64,000 nt of DNA from Limnanthes douglasii subsp. nivea (taxonomy: Eukaryota; Streptophyta; Magnoliopsida; Brassicales; Limnanthaceae), in assembly GCA_036936605.1 (NCBI GenBank), contig JAUPFV010000004.1, positions 290,636,009 through 290,700,008 of the forward strand, read 5' to 3'. The notes beneath the pieces are model-generated. The model worked only from the letters and a program-made list of their open reading frames with translations, did no database searches and was not told the origin of the DNA. Both the position numbers and the translations under genes were made by a program. Shown here piece after piece: positions 47,390-58,920 of the stretch (position 1 is its first letter; each line of letters begins with the position of its first letter).

Positions 47390-50300
47390 ACCTCTTGGTT
47401 GAATTGAATGGATATTGATCCATTTTATGCACTATAGTTGTAGGTTTGAATTCACGTATGCTAGTTTGGATATGTAGAGTATCTTCATAAGTGTTCCTGG
47501 TTTCATTGGAGTTTTCTTCAGGATTTTGTATGTTGGTGACATGGAGACTGCCATTACTAATTTACTTCAAGGATTTGGATATTGATTGAAGATCAGGATA
47601 ATCTTCATTATTGTTGTTTCCATTACTTTGATTTGAGTATATTATAGTAGGAGCCATAAAATCAACAAAGGAAACTTTATTGAGTTTCAAGAAAGACTTT
47701 TTTATAGAGTGAGTCCCCAATTAAAATATAAAACTTCAAAATATTTATTGTCATTAAGTTTAAAATTAAACAATTTTTTATCAAATTATTAATTGGTTTA
47801 TTTAATTTTTTTTTATTTAAATGATAGTTATTTCTTTAAAATTGACTTTATTTTGAAGAAAAAAAATATTTATTGAATTTTAATTGTTCAAATTATTTTT
47901 AGATGAGAAAAAATTGTTAGTTAACCATGTATATTAATTTTGTAAAGTTAATTTGTTGAATTACTTTTAGGTTGATTTAAATTTTATTTATTTTATTTAT
48001 TTATTTTTCTTGCACAAGTATACTAACTTTGACCATATTGGTTATAAATACTCGCGATTTAATTTTGCATGTACAAAAAAAGTTTAATATCAATTAACGT
48101 AGTTGATAAGTTGGTTAACAAAGTAAATTTAATTTGTTTTCAATAACTTGGTCGGTATTTGGTTTTAAAAAAAAAATTGAAACAAAAACCATAATGTAAA
48201 TCAAATTCTCGGCATTACAATTTTTGTAGAAAAAAGGTTATTGCCTATCAATTTTGTCAATATTAGATTCTTAAAAGTTTTTTATACAAAACGTTAATGT
48301 CCAACAACTTGGTCGACATTTATTTCCTTATATTTTGAAAACAAAATCCTAATGTCGACCAAGTTGGTTAACGTTAAGTTTTTTTTTTGAAAATAATATT
48401 GATGACGGCCAAGTTGGTCGACCTTATATTTTTGTTTGTCCAAAATGTGTAAGATTTTTTGTTGGTCAACCCTACGTGTCTGTTTGTCTAAAATTTGTAA
48501 GAAGTTTTGTAAAAAAAAGGCTAATTGGTTTTGTTTGATATTAGTATATAGTACATAGTTTGGATTGCAAAATCTTACATTGCGTATTTGCTAGATTTGG
48601 AAAGAATGAAATAAATTTCATTGTTGATTTTCATTTTATAGATCTGATGAATGTCTGATTCTTGTGGTTTTGTTTAAAATTCTAAGTTTTTATGTTTACC
48701 AAGTGTTATGTTTTGATTTCTAGTATATAGAGTATATTTTATATTATGAAGCGTAAGCCACGTGTTTGTTAAATGTACAAAGAATAATATTAAATCCATT
48801 GTTGATTCTCATGTGTTTCATTTGATTTTTTAAATTGTAAGTTGTTTCAAGGTTTTGTTTTTGATTTATAGTATATAGAACATAGTTTCGATTCTGACGT
48901 TTTAGATTACATGTTTGTTCAATTAAGGAAAATTAACATACAATTTTAAGCTATATAAGGCGCACCAACAACACATAAAGATATGATAAAAAAAATAAAA
49001 AACTTACAATTGTAAAAATGTATAAGAGAGAACACACACTTAGAAAACATAAAGTTTTCTAAGTTCCACATTGCATGGGTGTATGAGAGAATATCACTCT
49101 ACACCGATCATCTTATTTCTACGAGCCTAAAATTTAAAAGTTACCCTTTAGGTCCTTTTCAATTTCCAAAAGACCCTTATATGGATCGTATCCTTTATTT
49201 AAATTTCACGAGGAAAAGTATTAGATTCATGCAAGTTGCACATTATCATTCCATATTGCTCTATTTTTAGATGCATTTCTATATATTTATCCTCGACTAG
49301 GTCTAGTGCAGCCATGCAAGTATGCTCGTTTGTTCATTCATTTTAGTTTTTTATTCAATCTAAAGGCAAAAAAATTATGTTGGGTTAGGAATTCCGTCCC
49401 AGAGACATGGGTGAATGAAGTTTCTTCATTTTTTATTCTCATGGTGGTTTGGTAAGAACATAATTTTTATTAAAGAAAATTATACGATTTTTCTACAAAA
49501 CCTCTAAGGAGGAGGCGTATCTTGTCTCCAATGGTTTGGTTCGTCACCTTAAATTTAAAATACATTTTAGGGATGAAGGCGAGCCAAAAAAAATTGAATG
49601 GATATGGTTATGCAAAACAATTATTTTTCTGCTTTCCAAAACTCCATCATATTATCGTATGCTGAGATTTTGGTGACCTCATACCTACAACTTTATTAGT
49701 TCTGAGAAATTATATGATTTTTTAGGCTCGTATTCTAGCCAATGGTTTTGTCTCCTCTCATTCTGAGAAATATGATATTGTCATTATAGGTATATTCGAC
49801 CCCCATCCCCTAATATGTACAAACCCCACTTCTCGAAAGGAACAAATTTATAGATCGACTTAATGGGTATTGGTGATATGAGAATTAAGTTTATGAATTG
49901 TTGATATTTATTGTATGCGGGTAGTAGTTAGATAATAAGTTTCACTTATGGAGGGATTTTTACCTGCGTTGGGCATATTTTTATCCTTCATGGAGTTCTT
50001 CGAGTCCGAAGAATTATTTTTTGTATCCTAAACAATAAATAAAAGGTATATCTAACCCTCACTGGTAGAAATTTCTGTGAAACGTTACATAACGAGTATG
50101 TCGCAGATTGACACCTATATCCTCGGCTTTATCATTTAAGAGAATTCTTATTGTGAGGTAATCCATTGTTGGAGTTCACTAATATGATGGATCATCAATA
50201 ACCATAGTCTCATACGTGTGTACTTAGAGGGTACAACTTGTACTTGCGGCAATATAGTAGTTTTTTCTTACATGACAATCCATAGTTTCGATTTAGAACT

Positions 50301-51065
50301 TCGAGAGAAAGTGAGGACGGTAACGATTGTGTTTTTAGCCCAAAGTACTTGCTTATATTGTACATTTTAAAATGATAAGGTCCCAAGCCCGTATGTTTGC
50401 TATGTAGAGGATAAGTGTATAATTATTGGCTTTGACTTCTCCTCGAACATGAATGAATATCAAAGTTTAGTCGGTGAAGTCTTATACATCGTTCCCTACA
50501 AATATAAGAGAGTTGGTATTCTATGATTGTTTCTTCATATTCAGTCTCATGTTTGAGATAACGAATCCAAATTTGATAGATTGATTTAGAAGGTCTCTGA
50601 GGGAGAAATTATCTTAATAGTAGCTCCAAATCCAAACTTATCTGAACTCTAAGAATGCAGATAGACTGGTTTCTCGTTCAGGTATCGGAATTTGGTCAAA
50701 CATGTACTCAAATCGAATATTTCAACGAGCCCGTCAGTTTTCAAAAATGTGAGTTGTCACAAAATTTGATACCCAAGTTCAACCGATACAGCCTTCAAAA
50801 ACCAGTTTTAATATTTAACCGTTATTTAAATATTTAATTTTTATTTTTATATTATTTTGATATTTTATTTTAAGACATTCATGTAATTTCCCTATTTTGG
50901 GATCATGGTTTAGGGTAGTTACTATATAAAGCATCATATACCCTAATTTTTATTAGTTTTTTTATATAATAAAATTTCAGACTTTGAGTCTAAGAGAACT
51001 AGTGTGTTCTTGAGACCCTAGGACTTTTTTATTGTTATTTTATTCTTCTAATTTCGACCGCATTA
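47390..51065. repeat. Long repeat R, copy 2 (uninterrupted)
   Basis: It corresponds to 1373-2945 joined to 8795-10905. The join is near 48940-48955. Its last 150 bp show LTR-like promoter anatomy, with TATATAAAG near 50927 and an ATTTCAG leader. A coding-like stretch matching 9378-9611 lies at 49510-49760. The left end is next to LINE H ORF1 and may be the LINE's 5' untranslated region. Confidence 0.7.
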
Positions 51066-51069
51066 TCAA

Positions 51070-53130
51070 TTGAGTTCGTTTGTGTGAGGATTTCAAGATA
51101 AGCTATTTATTATCTAGTTTTTGGTATGCCCCATCCCATTTTTACCTTCAATTGAACTGTCTGAACCCATTTATTATTGTAAAAAATAAAACACACTTAT
51201 CAAAAGATCTGGAATAAATGGGTTTAAGGCATCTGACCTTCATGTGAGGATATGATCCTATATGATTGTTTGTGATGGCTCTATAGTCGCTAGATTACCT
51301 ATTTGGGTCAGGTCTCCATTGATTATTTTTTTTCTAATCAAGTACCTCAAAATTTTCATAGAATGGACTCTAAATGTATTTTTTTTCTAAATTGAGCTTG
51401 AGATTTACTATTCAAAAGTGTTTGAAGGATTCTTTTAGACCTTTTAGGTGATTATGTTCTTCTCGGTTGGTGACTTGAATATCGTCTATGTATGTCTAAA
51501 CGTTCCTCCTAATTTGGTTGGAAAATGTTTTGTTCACCAAGCGTTACTATATCGTATCTTCATTTTTTAGACTAGAGAGCACTACTTTGTATTAGTGTAA
51601 ACATCACTTAATCATTAAGGTTGTGCATTATTCATTATGAGAGGCATGTAAATTTTATTTTACCCTAAGTATGCATCTATGAATAATAGTTTTTGTACCA
51701 CAAAGTGGCATCCACCAGTTGGTCAACTCTTTTGACCAGGAATAAATCTTTCAGATATACTCGGTTCAGGTCGATGAATTCCATACATATCCTCCATTTT
51801 CTTTTTTATCTTGTACAAAAAATAAATTTATCATCCGTACATGGTATAATACTTATGTATTGTAACTAATATGGCTTATTATGTTGATATAGGAAATGAT
51901 ACCTTTAGTTTTCTCATGAAAAATGGTATGTGTTTATGTTCAATCAGCCATAAGTTAGTTTCTGTAGATAGCTTATGACATGATATGAAGGATAATATTG
52001 TGTGATATCTTGTGCAGTCCATGGGAAAATATCCAAATTATTTCTTAAAATAATAATTTAGTTTAGAGGACCTATTACAGATCTTGGCTAATACCGATTA
52101 TTTGTCATATTTTAAGTGTAACTTCCTATACTACTTCCTTAGGTTCAATATTTTTAGGGGTGCCTTCTGATCATCTATATCGTCTACGATAATAAAGGTC
52201 TTGGTCAATTCCTATTTTTTGTAAACCAAATGAAGTATCATATCATTATCTGGCTACGTACTATTTGTCACAGATTACGTGGATTTTTCAATTGACAATA
52301 TAACATACACACTCATGCATAGTATATTTGATAACATAGATTTTATTGAGCCAAATTGACCAAGGATAAATTCTTAAAATAAATGACGGTTTCTAATAAT
52401 GAATATACATTGGATTTGTTTATACATTTACCTATTCGAGTAACATCTAGTCTTACCTAGCCAGTCACTTGATTCTCGGCTCTATAAAAACTTATTAGGA
52501 CTCTTTCAGAGGGTTATATTGATATTATGTGTCATATTTTATCGTAATTCTTCTTGAAAGTTATATATATAAACGTTTTTATGGGGTACTACCCCTAAAC
52601 TCGTCATCTTCAAAATGATAGAAGGGAAAAATCATTATAATATAAAAATATTATCCGATTGATTTGTTGAACTTCAAGTTCAATGATGTGTCTTTTTCGA
52701 GAGAAATAGATATCCTTATGAGGGTTCCAGCAACCATTCTTAATTTTTTTCCTACTTGGATTAGGATCTAAGTACTTGTTGCAGGCTTCAAAAACTGTCA
52801 TGGTTTTGATTGCCAGTGGTGGCGGAGCTTCAGTTGTTTTCTGAGAGGGCTCAACCATGGGGAATTGTGGCTGATTATTTGTATTTTATTTAAAATTAAT
52901 ATAGGTTTGGGGGTTAATTTTTTTTATAGTTCTTCCATCATTAATCATGTTTTTAATATCATATATCATAGTCTAGTCTCTTGGGTGTGATGTCTAGTGT
53001 TGTTAAGATATTTAGAAAATTTATTAGGATTTCTGAACTCCTTTGAACACCATGTTTTATGTGGCTTTTCGAAGCAAAACTGAACCTTTATATTGGTGTG
53101 GATAATTATCGCCTGAGGGTAGGCTTGTAA
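51070..53130 (-). pseudogene. Element G (old gypsy), gag C-terminus, protease region and RT
   Basis: The minus strand reads a decayed gag knuckle (LNNTRHHTQE near 53010), a linker with YLDPNPSRKK (near 52770) that parallels YLDPDPTRNR of F, an RT block with DQLVDA-like and FIDAYLG text (51720-51680), then YQRLVNKTFSNQIRRN and TYIDD (near 51490), and NLKLNLEKK (near 51390). It stops at 51070 against repeat R. Its upstream gag half is at 61800-62950, on the far side of element F. Very degraded. Confidence 0.65.
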
Positions 53131-53136
53131 TTTGGT

Positions 53137-53787
53137 TGGTTTTTAACAGTAGTATGTGGGTGTTATGTATTTAGTGTAGAGAGTAGAGAGATAATTAAGC
53201 TGGCTAGTAGCAGTTAATTCTCATTTTTTACACTTAATGCAGGTGGTTGGGTATTTATACCCTGATGTTTGTGCCCTTATGGGCTTTCGGGTCATGTTTA
53301 ATGGACCCGGGTCATGTTCAAAGACCCATGAGCTTTAAGTAAGAGAGCAAGTAGCTTAGTCAAGTAGTGTTTAGGTTTTTTAGTACTTTTGTCATAGTTC
53401 GAACAGTCCTATGGTCAGAGCGTTCGAAGTGGTCTGTCCGGTCCGGAGGCCTTGGACCGATCATTCCTTGTCCGGGGAACATGCACAATTCGGACTCATC
53501 AGGATCCCCTTTTTTAGGTGTTTGTGCAAATACTCTTGCCAGAGACCTGAAAAACAGTCCGACATCAGGGGTAGTTAATCCGGACAGGTCTGTCAATTTG
53601 GGCTATGGGTTTATTCGGACAGATAAAGCTTCATGAATTCAAAACGGTTTTTGCCAGAGTTCGTGGGACACGTGTCACTCTCTGATTGGATGCTTCAGCC
53701 GTTTTTTCACCTTGAATTTCGAACCCACCTTCTTCGAAAAGCAACCTCTTAATTAAAGGTGGTGACATCAGCGCCGTCTTTTAATCA
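53137..53787 (-). mobile_element. 3' LTR of Tat-type element F
   Basis: Its reverse complement resembles the D and C LTRs: TGATTAAAAG.CGGCGC start, an AAAAAAGGGG.TCCTGATGAG block, ATGACCCG.AAGCCCAT, TATAAATACCCAACCAC, and AAAACCA end. Edges are by comparison. The matching 5' LTR is not found at the other end of the element. Confidence 0.6.
53252..53259 (-). promoter_or_regulatory. TATA box of the F LTR
   Basis: The minus strand reads GGTATAAATACCCAACCAC, matching the LTR TATA contexts at 1216 and 20447. Confidence 0.5.
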
Positions 53788-53840
53788 TTGCCAAACTATT
53801 CGAATTCTCCTAGGAATCAACTTCCTTTTTCAGATTTTAC

Positions 53841-53848
53841 TATAAATA
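53841..53848 (+). promoter_or_regulatory. TATA box for the aORF of element F
   Basis: ACTATAAATACAAACTC lies 101 bp upstream of the aORF ATG at 53949, followed by a C/T-rich leader (TTTCTCTCTCTAAAG). It is equivalent to the minus-strand boxes at 670 and 19862. Confidence 0.6.
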
Positions 53849-53948
53849 CAAACTCACTTTCTACTGTTTTACCATCTCCTTCAAATTTACTTATGCAAAA
53901 TCTCTCAAAGCTTTCTCTCTCTAAAGCAAAAATTTAGTTCGATAGTTT

Positions 53949-56910
53949 ATGTTTACAGCGAGGAACGCTCTTGTCAAAGGCGGGTGGCTCAACCTTTCTG
54001 AGTTAGAGAAGGCTCAAAAAGTCGAAAGAGAAAGACGGATCGCAGCAGGGTTACCCACCTCGCCTGTTGATAGACCAATCTCCTCTGCTACCGAGTCAGA
54101 TCGAGGCTCTTCTTCTTCCAAAGGCACTAAGCCTAGAAAACTATTTCAAACCAACCTCTCCCCTATAATCTCTGGTTCCTCAGTTCAGGAATCGGAGCCT
54201 GTTGTCGAGCCAGGAGTTACAGTCACTAGCCTAAAAAAGCCCTCTCCCTTCATTGCAATGAGATCAGATACGGAGCACTCTCCTGAAAAGTTAGTAGATA
54301 GGAGGAAAGGCCGGTTGGTTAAAGGCCAAGGGTCTAAAAATACTCCCTCAAGGTCGGGGGCAAAGGACAGCAGCACTGGATCAGAGGTGCCTATTAGAGC
54401 CCCCAAGGACATGCTGTCCGGACCGGAGGGCTCCAATCCAAATCTTCAACAAGAAACTTCTGTTCCAGACACTCTACCGGAGAGCAGAAATCAAAGGGGC
54501 ACTGAGGCCCATCAGTCCGGTGACAAGGCTGAGTTAAGTTTGAACCCTCCCCCCCCACTACAGCTGCTGAAATCCCTTCAACAATTATAGAGGAAGTGAT
54601 GGAGAACTCTGTTGAAGAGGCCCCATTTGAGTCTGAGCCCTCCGGTCAGACCAGCAAAGAGATAGTTGCCAAGAAGGATAAGGGAAAGGAGAAATTGTAC
54701 TTGAGGCATCTTGATCTGCCGGAGAGCCTAGAAAGAAAAGTGGGGCCTTGTTTTCACAAGGTCAGCGTTAATTACCTCCTCTCCTTACAAAAAATTAACT
54801 ACGCATTCATCCATACTGCTGAGCTGGGCAGGATGCGTACGAAGTGGGGCATACCAGAAAACGTAAAGATCAGGATTCCTATACACCCAGAGACTCCTAT
54901 GGATTGCAAGTTAAGCGAAGTGGTCATATTCACGGAGTTATTCAACTGGGGGCTCAGGTTCCCATTAGACCGAGAGATTGTCAGATATTTCCATCTGATC
55001 AAACTCTGTCCGAGCCAGCTGAGCCCCAACGCTTGGTATACCCTTATGTCATGTATCATGGCATCAAGGTTGTCCGTGATCCCTCTGCCAATGGAGGAGT
55101 TTGCTGCAGTGGCCAGCATGTGTAGAAACCACCACATCCCCTTTTACCACTTTAACATGGGGGATGACTTCAAGGCGGTGGATGATTTGTTGGAGGCAGA
55201 GAGGAGTTGGAGGACCCAGTTCCTATTTGTCAGTGGTGCCTGGGAGAACGGAAAGAAGATTAAATCCGGAGAGAACCCAAGCCTCCTCAGAAGCAGGTGG
55301 AGGAGTGATCGTAAGTATTCTACTTTATTTTTTTGTTTCTCCCTTTCTTTTCTAACGTAGTTCGAACTAATGGGTCTCACTTTTGCCTTGGCAGTATTAC
55401 CCAAGGAGTTCAGTGACTATCAGAAAGTCGGGCAGATAACTTGTGGCAAGATTAATGCCTGGGCTGCTGAGAAATGGGGGAACCGATTCCACGCTGCTTT
55501 CACCAGTGGAAACTTGGCAAGGTCTCACCTGTGGAACACCACAGGTCGGAGAGACTTGACCTGGGAGGAGCTCACCACCCAGCCTCCTCCGGACATTGTG
55601 CTTAAGAGGACCCATGAACCAGATAGGACACTCTTCCTGCCAGGCCGGGCCAAAGCCCCGAGCAAGATGAAAGGCAAGAAGAAGAAGGGCAAAAGGGTGG
55701 TGGGTGATGCCAACCCTCCTGATACAGAGAAGGATGCTCCAACAGATCCGGCTTGGGCAGCCCAGAGCCAAATTGATGCTGCTCTCCTGGAAGTGGTGGA
55801 GGAAGAGACTGAGAAACAGAAGAGAACCTCCCAAAACCTCCAAGGACTTCTAAGAGGAATCGTAAACAGGGAAGCGAAGGCACAGACCGAGAGGCCAAGA
55901 AGAAGAAAACTTCTAAGGGAGACGATCTCTCTCTCCGGGCTCCGGAGCCTTCTGTCCATGCTGACCCTGCTGACCCAACGCATGCCAAGGAGATTCCGGG
56001 CGACTTTCATACCGATGAGGTTGAGGGGGGAGGTATCAACATCGATGGAGTAGACATCACCGGTCTCGGTGAGCTTGGTGAATACTTCCTCAACCTCCCC
56101 AGAGATGACTTTGCCGGGCCTTACCTTCCTCCAAGCACCTCCAACACGGTCACTTTTAATGGTAAGACTTTTAGTGTTTCTAGTGAAAGGGATGTTATAG
56201 CCCACTCCTTGTTAAGCAATGTGCAGCCTGTACTTGCGTTGGAGAGACAAGTTCGGAGCCAGGCTGATATCATCAAAGATCTCAAGTCTGACAAAGAGAA
56301 GCTGTCCAACGACCTTCGCACTGCCACTGCCAATGCTGACATGTTAAAGGAAGAAAACGAGGAGTTGAAGAGAAACCAGAAGGCAAGCACCAAAAAATTC
56401 GTCACTTTAGAGGAAACCATTAGAGATCTCCGGGAGAAGTTGTCCGGTCTAGAGAAAGACCTTAACACCTCAAAGGGAGAATCCAAAGCCAAGGATCAAA
56501 TCATCACCGACCTGACCAATGACAAAATCGCTCTTGAGAATACAGTGTCTAAGGCTGCTGAGGAGAAAACCACTTTGCTACAGGAGCAGGAGGCCAAGAT
56601 CCAAGCCAAGATCGATGCTTATGCCAACCAGATGATCAAAAGCGAAGAGCAACTGCTTGCCAAGGTGAGGTCTAACATGGTTCTACTTTTCCATGAAAAG
56701 TTTCTGAAGAAGAACCTAGGGGACTTATGGCTTCATGTTGAGCCTGAAGACCTCCCCTACCACACGATGGCCGAAGGCGACAAGTATGGCTACTCTAGTG
56801 ATTCCTCAGATGATGAAGAACACTCCGGGGAGAAAATTGGCAAAGAGAAAGACGATCCTAAGGGAAAGAAGGTAGATGAAGGTGAGCCATCTTCAAAGGC
56901 CCAACCTTAA
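53949..56910 (+). pseudogene. Antisense aORF of element F, nearly intact, one intron, two frameshifts
   Basis: Starts MFTARNALVKGGW. Segments: a basic/Ser-rich N-terminus (53949-54590); a conserved central domain (54596-55310) with LERKVGPCFHK, HTAELGRMRTKWG, ELFNWGLRFPLDREIVRYF and LSPNAWYTLMSC; then, after an 84-bp intron, a second exon with WAAEKWGNRFHAAF and LTWEELTTQ, a Lys-rich linker, a long coiled coil (about 56220-56660) and an acidic tail (DSSDDEEHSGEK). Frame breaks occur at a C8 run (54549-54556) and near 55830; otherwise the frame is open to 56910. It is convergent to gag-pol. The central domain is of the Transposase_28-like type known from aORFs of plant Tat elements; function unknown, no catalytic motif seen. 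Confidence 0.83.
55311..55394 (+). other. Predicted 84-bp intron in the aORF of element F
   Basis: Donor GATC|GTAAGT at 55311 and acceptor CTTGGCAG at 55394, with a T-rich interior. Splicing joins C|TA TTA CCC AAG in frame; unspliced reading hits a stop (TAG). Confidence 0.7.
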
Positions 56911-57394
56911 CTTATGATTTACTTTGTTTACTTTTTATTCAAACTAAAGTCCTTGGAAGGCCAATGCATTCTTTTTGTAATTGTGTCCAGTATCTGACCG
57001 GATAGGTTTTTTGTTCTTACTTCGACTATTCAAAAGTCCTTGGAAGGCCAAGGCACTTTAAGTTATTTCAATTAATGTTTTGTTTTGCACAAATCTCATC
57101 TTCTTTCATCGTTTGTTCCAATTTCGATGGCTAGAGTTTAAATAACCTTTAATTATTTCATAGTGAGAGTGTTTAAATTCTCCGGCTAGAGTTTAAATAG
57201 CCCTTAGTTATTTCAATCCGGATAGTGTGACAAAAGACAAAACTTAAAACACTTGGAAATTTTTTTAAGAAGGCATCAAATTTTATTCAAAAGCCCGGAC
57301 ACCTCATTAAAACCTCCCCGTGCCACCAGGGAGGAAAGAGTATGCCCCCAAATATTTACATGGATGTTTAAACAAGTAAATATTTACACAAATG
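56911..57394. other. Spacer between aORF and pol of element F
   Basis: Two ends converge here. It carries repeated GTCCTTGGAAGGCCAA (56951 and 57033) and CGGCTAGAGTTTAAATA/ATGGCTAGAGTTTAAATA (57127 and 57182) duplications, and the GACACCTCATTAAAACC block shared with element B at 20680. Confidence 0.65.
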
Positions 57395-58920
57395 CTACTC
57401 CAAGTACATCCGGAGATGCTCAATATTCCAAGGATGAGTCAAAACCCTTCCATCTTTGTTTTCCAACCAATATGTTCCAGGTTTAATTCTTTCAACAACT
57501 ATGTAGGTACCTTCCCAAGTTGGGGCCAGCTTTCCGAACAGCTTTTCTTTAGTGTGTAAGAAGACTTTCCTTAATACCTTTTCCCCTGGTTGGAAATCTC
57601 TTTTTTTAACTTTGGAAGCAAACCTGCTTCTCATCAAACCCTGATAGTGTGCAACTCTAAGGTGAGCTTTAACTCGTTTTTCTTCTATTAGATCAAGTTG
57701 ACTTCTGATTGCCACCTCGTTAACGTGTTCGGAGAAGTTGTGAACACGAAAGAAGAGGAGAGTTTCTTCTATGGGAGCTACTGCATCCATCCCATAGACC
57801 AAAGCAAAGGGTGACTCTTGTGTTGCAGCCCCAGGTGTTGTCCGGTAGGCCCACAAGACCTCTTGTAGATAACTAGGCCACTTCCCAGCAGCCCCTTCCA
57901 AATTCTTCTTTAAACCGGACAGTATAGTCCTATTAGCCACTTTAACTTGCCCATTTGCTTGTGGGTGGAAAGGTGAAGAAAAACAATGTTGTATACCCCT
58001 TGAGGCACAGAAGCTCTCCATTTCCCTATTGTCGAACTGTGGCCCATTGTCTGTTGTTATCTTTTGTGGGACACCAAATCTGCAACAGATGTTGGATAAA
58101 ATGAACTTTATAACAGCTTTTGATGTTGTCCCTGCTAGAGGGGCTGCTTCAATCCACTTCGAGAAGTAGTCTATGGCCACAATTATAGTTTTGCGTCCTC
58201 CGGACGCCACAGGGAGAGGCCCTACTAAATCCAACCCCCATCGAGCAAAAGGAATAGGCTCATAAATTGATTCCAAAGGAATAGCTGGGACATGAATCTC
58301 ATTGCTGTACCTCTGGCATGGGTCACACCTTCTTACCAATTCCTTAGCATCTTTCATGATTGATGGCCAATAGTAACCGGAGAGTAAAACTCTTCTTGTT
58401 AAGGCTCTAAACCCACAATGGGTTGATCCCTCACCATCATGTAATTCGGAGAGGACTACTTGAGACTCTTCATCCCCCAAACAACGCAGGAGAGGTTTAT
58501 TGTAAGATTTCATGTACAACATGTCTCCCAACACCATCGGAGAGATACTGCATGAGAGGTTTACTGTGAGATTTCTGGCTAGTGACTTATTCGGAGGCAC
58601 AACACCATCGGAGAGATATTGCAGGAGAGGAAACCTCCAGTCTTGACGTCGTTTCTCTTGTACTTCAAAAATTTCCTCTTCTTTACCCTTACTAAGTTGA
58701 ATAGAGGGGCTTTCTAGCACATGGATCCATGGATACGACTCCGTATATGCTATGGTTGCTAATGAGTCTGCTAGCTCATTTTCTGCCCGGGGAATGTGCT
58801 CATAAACAACACTTTTAAACTTGAGTGCTTCATTCTAAAGGAGGAGTAAGTATTTCACACGCTGCTCCTTCTTAGCCTCAGATTGGTCTTGGGCATGTGG
58901 AGAAGAAGTTGGGAGTCACT
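57395..58920 (-). pseudogene. Element F integrase (with RNase H tail)
   Basis: The open frame 58720-57395 (441 codons) extends upstream to about 58920 past one TAG near 58838. It has the HHCC zinc region (HDGEGSTHCGF, then CDPCQRYSN), the catalytic core with LDLVGPLP and TTDNGPQFDN, and the C-terminal WEGTYIV fold. Where the third catalytic residue Glu is expected the frame reads GQVKVANRTI, with Lys. If that is not a misread it would abolish strand transfer. Otherwise well preserved. Confidence 0.87.

Noticed and set aside
53420..53510. Hammerhead-ribozyme-like CTGATGAG in the LTRs of F, C and D
   Set aside because: F even has a short pairing arm (GTCCG...CGGAC) after CTGATGA, but the essential GAAA(C) box is missing in F, and C and D lack the pairing arm. 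Judged chance or a dead relic.
55397..56492. Long minus-strand frames opposite the aORF of F (for example 55525-56205)
   Set aside because: Shadows of the codon bias on the real plus-strand aORF; no family resemblance.
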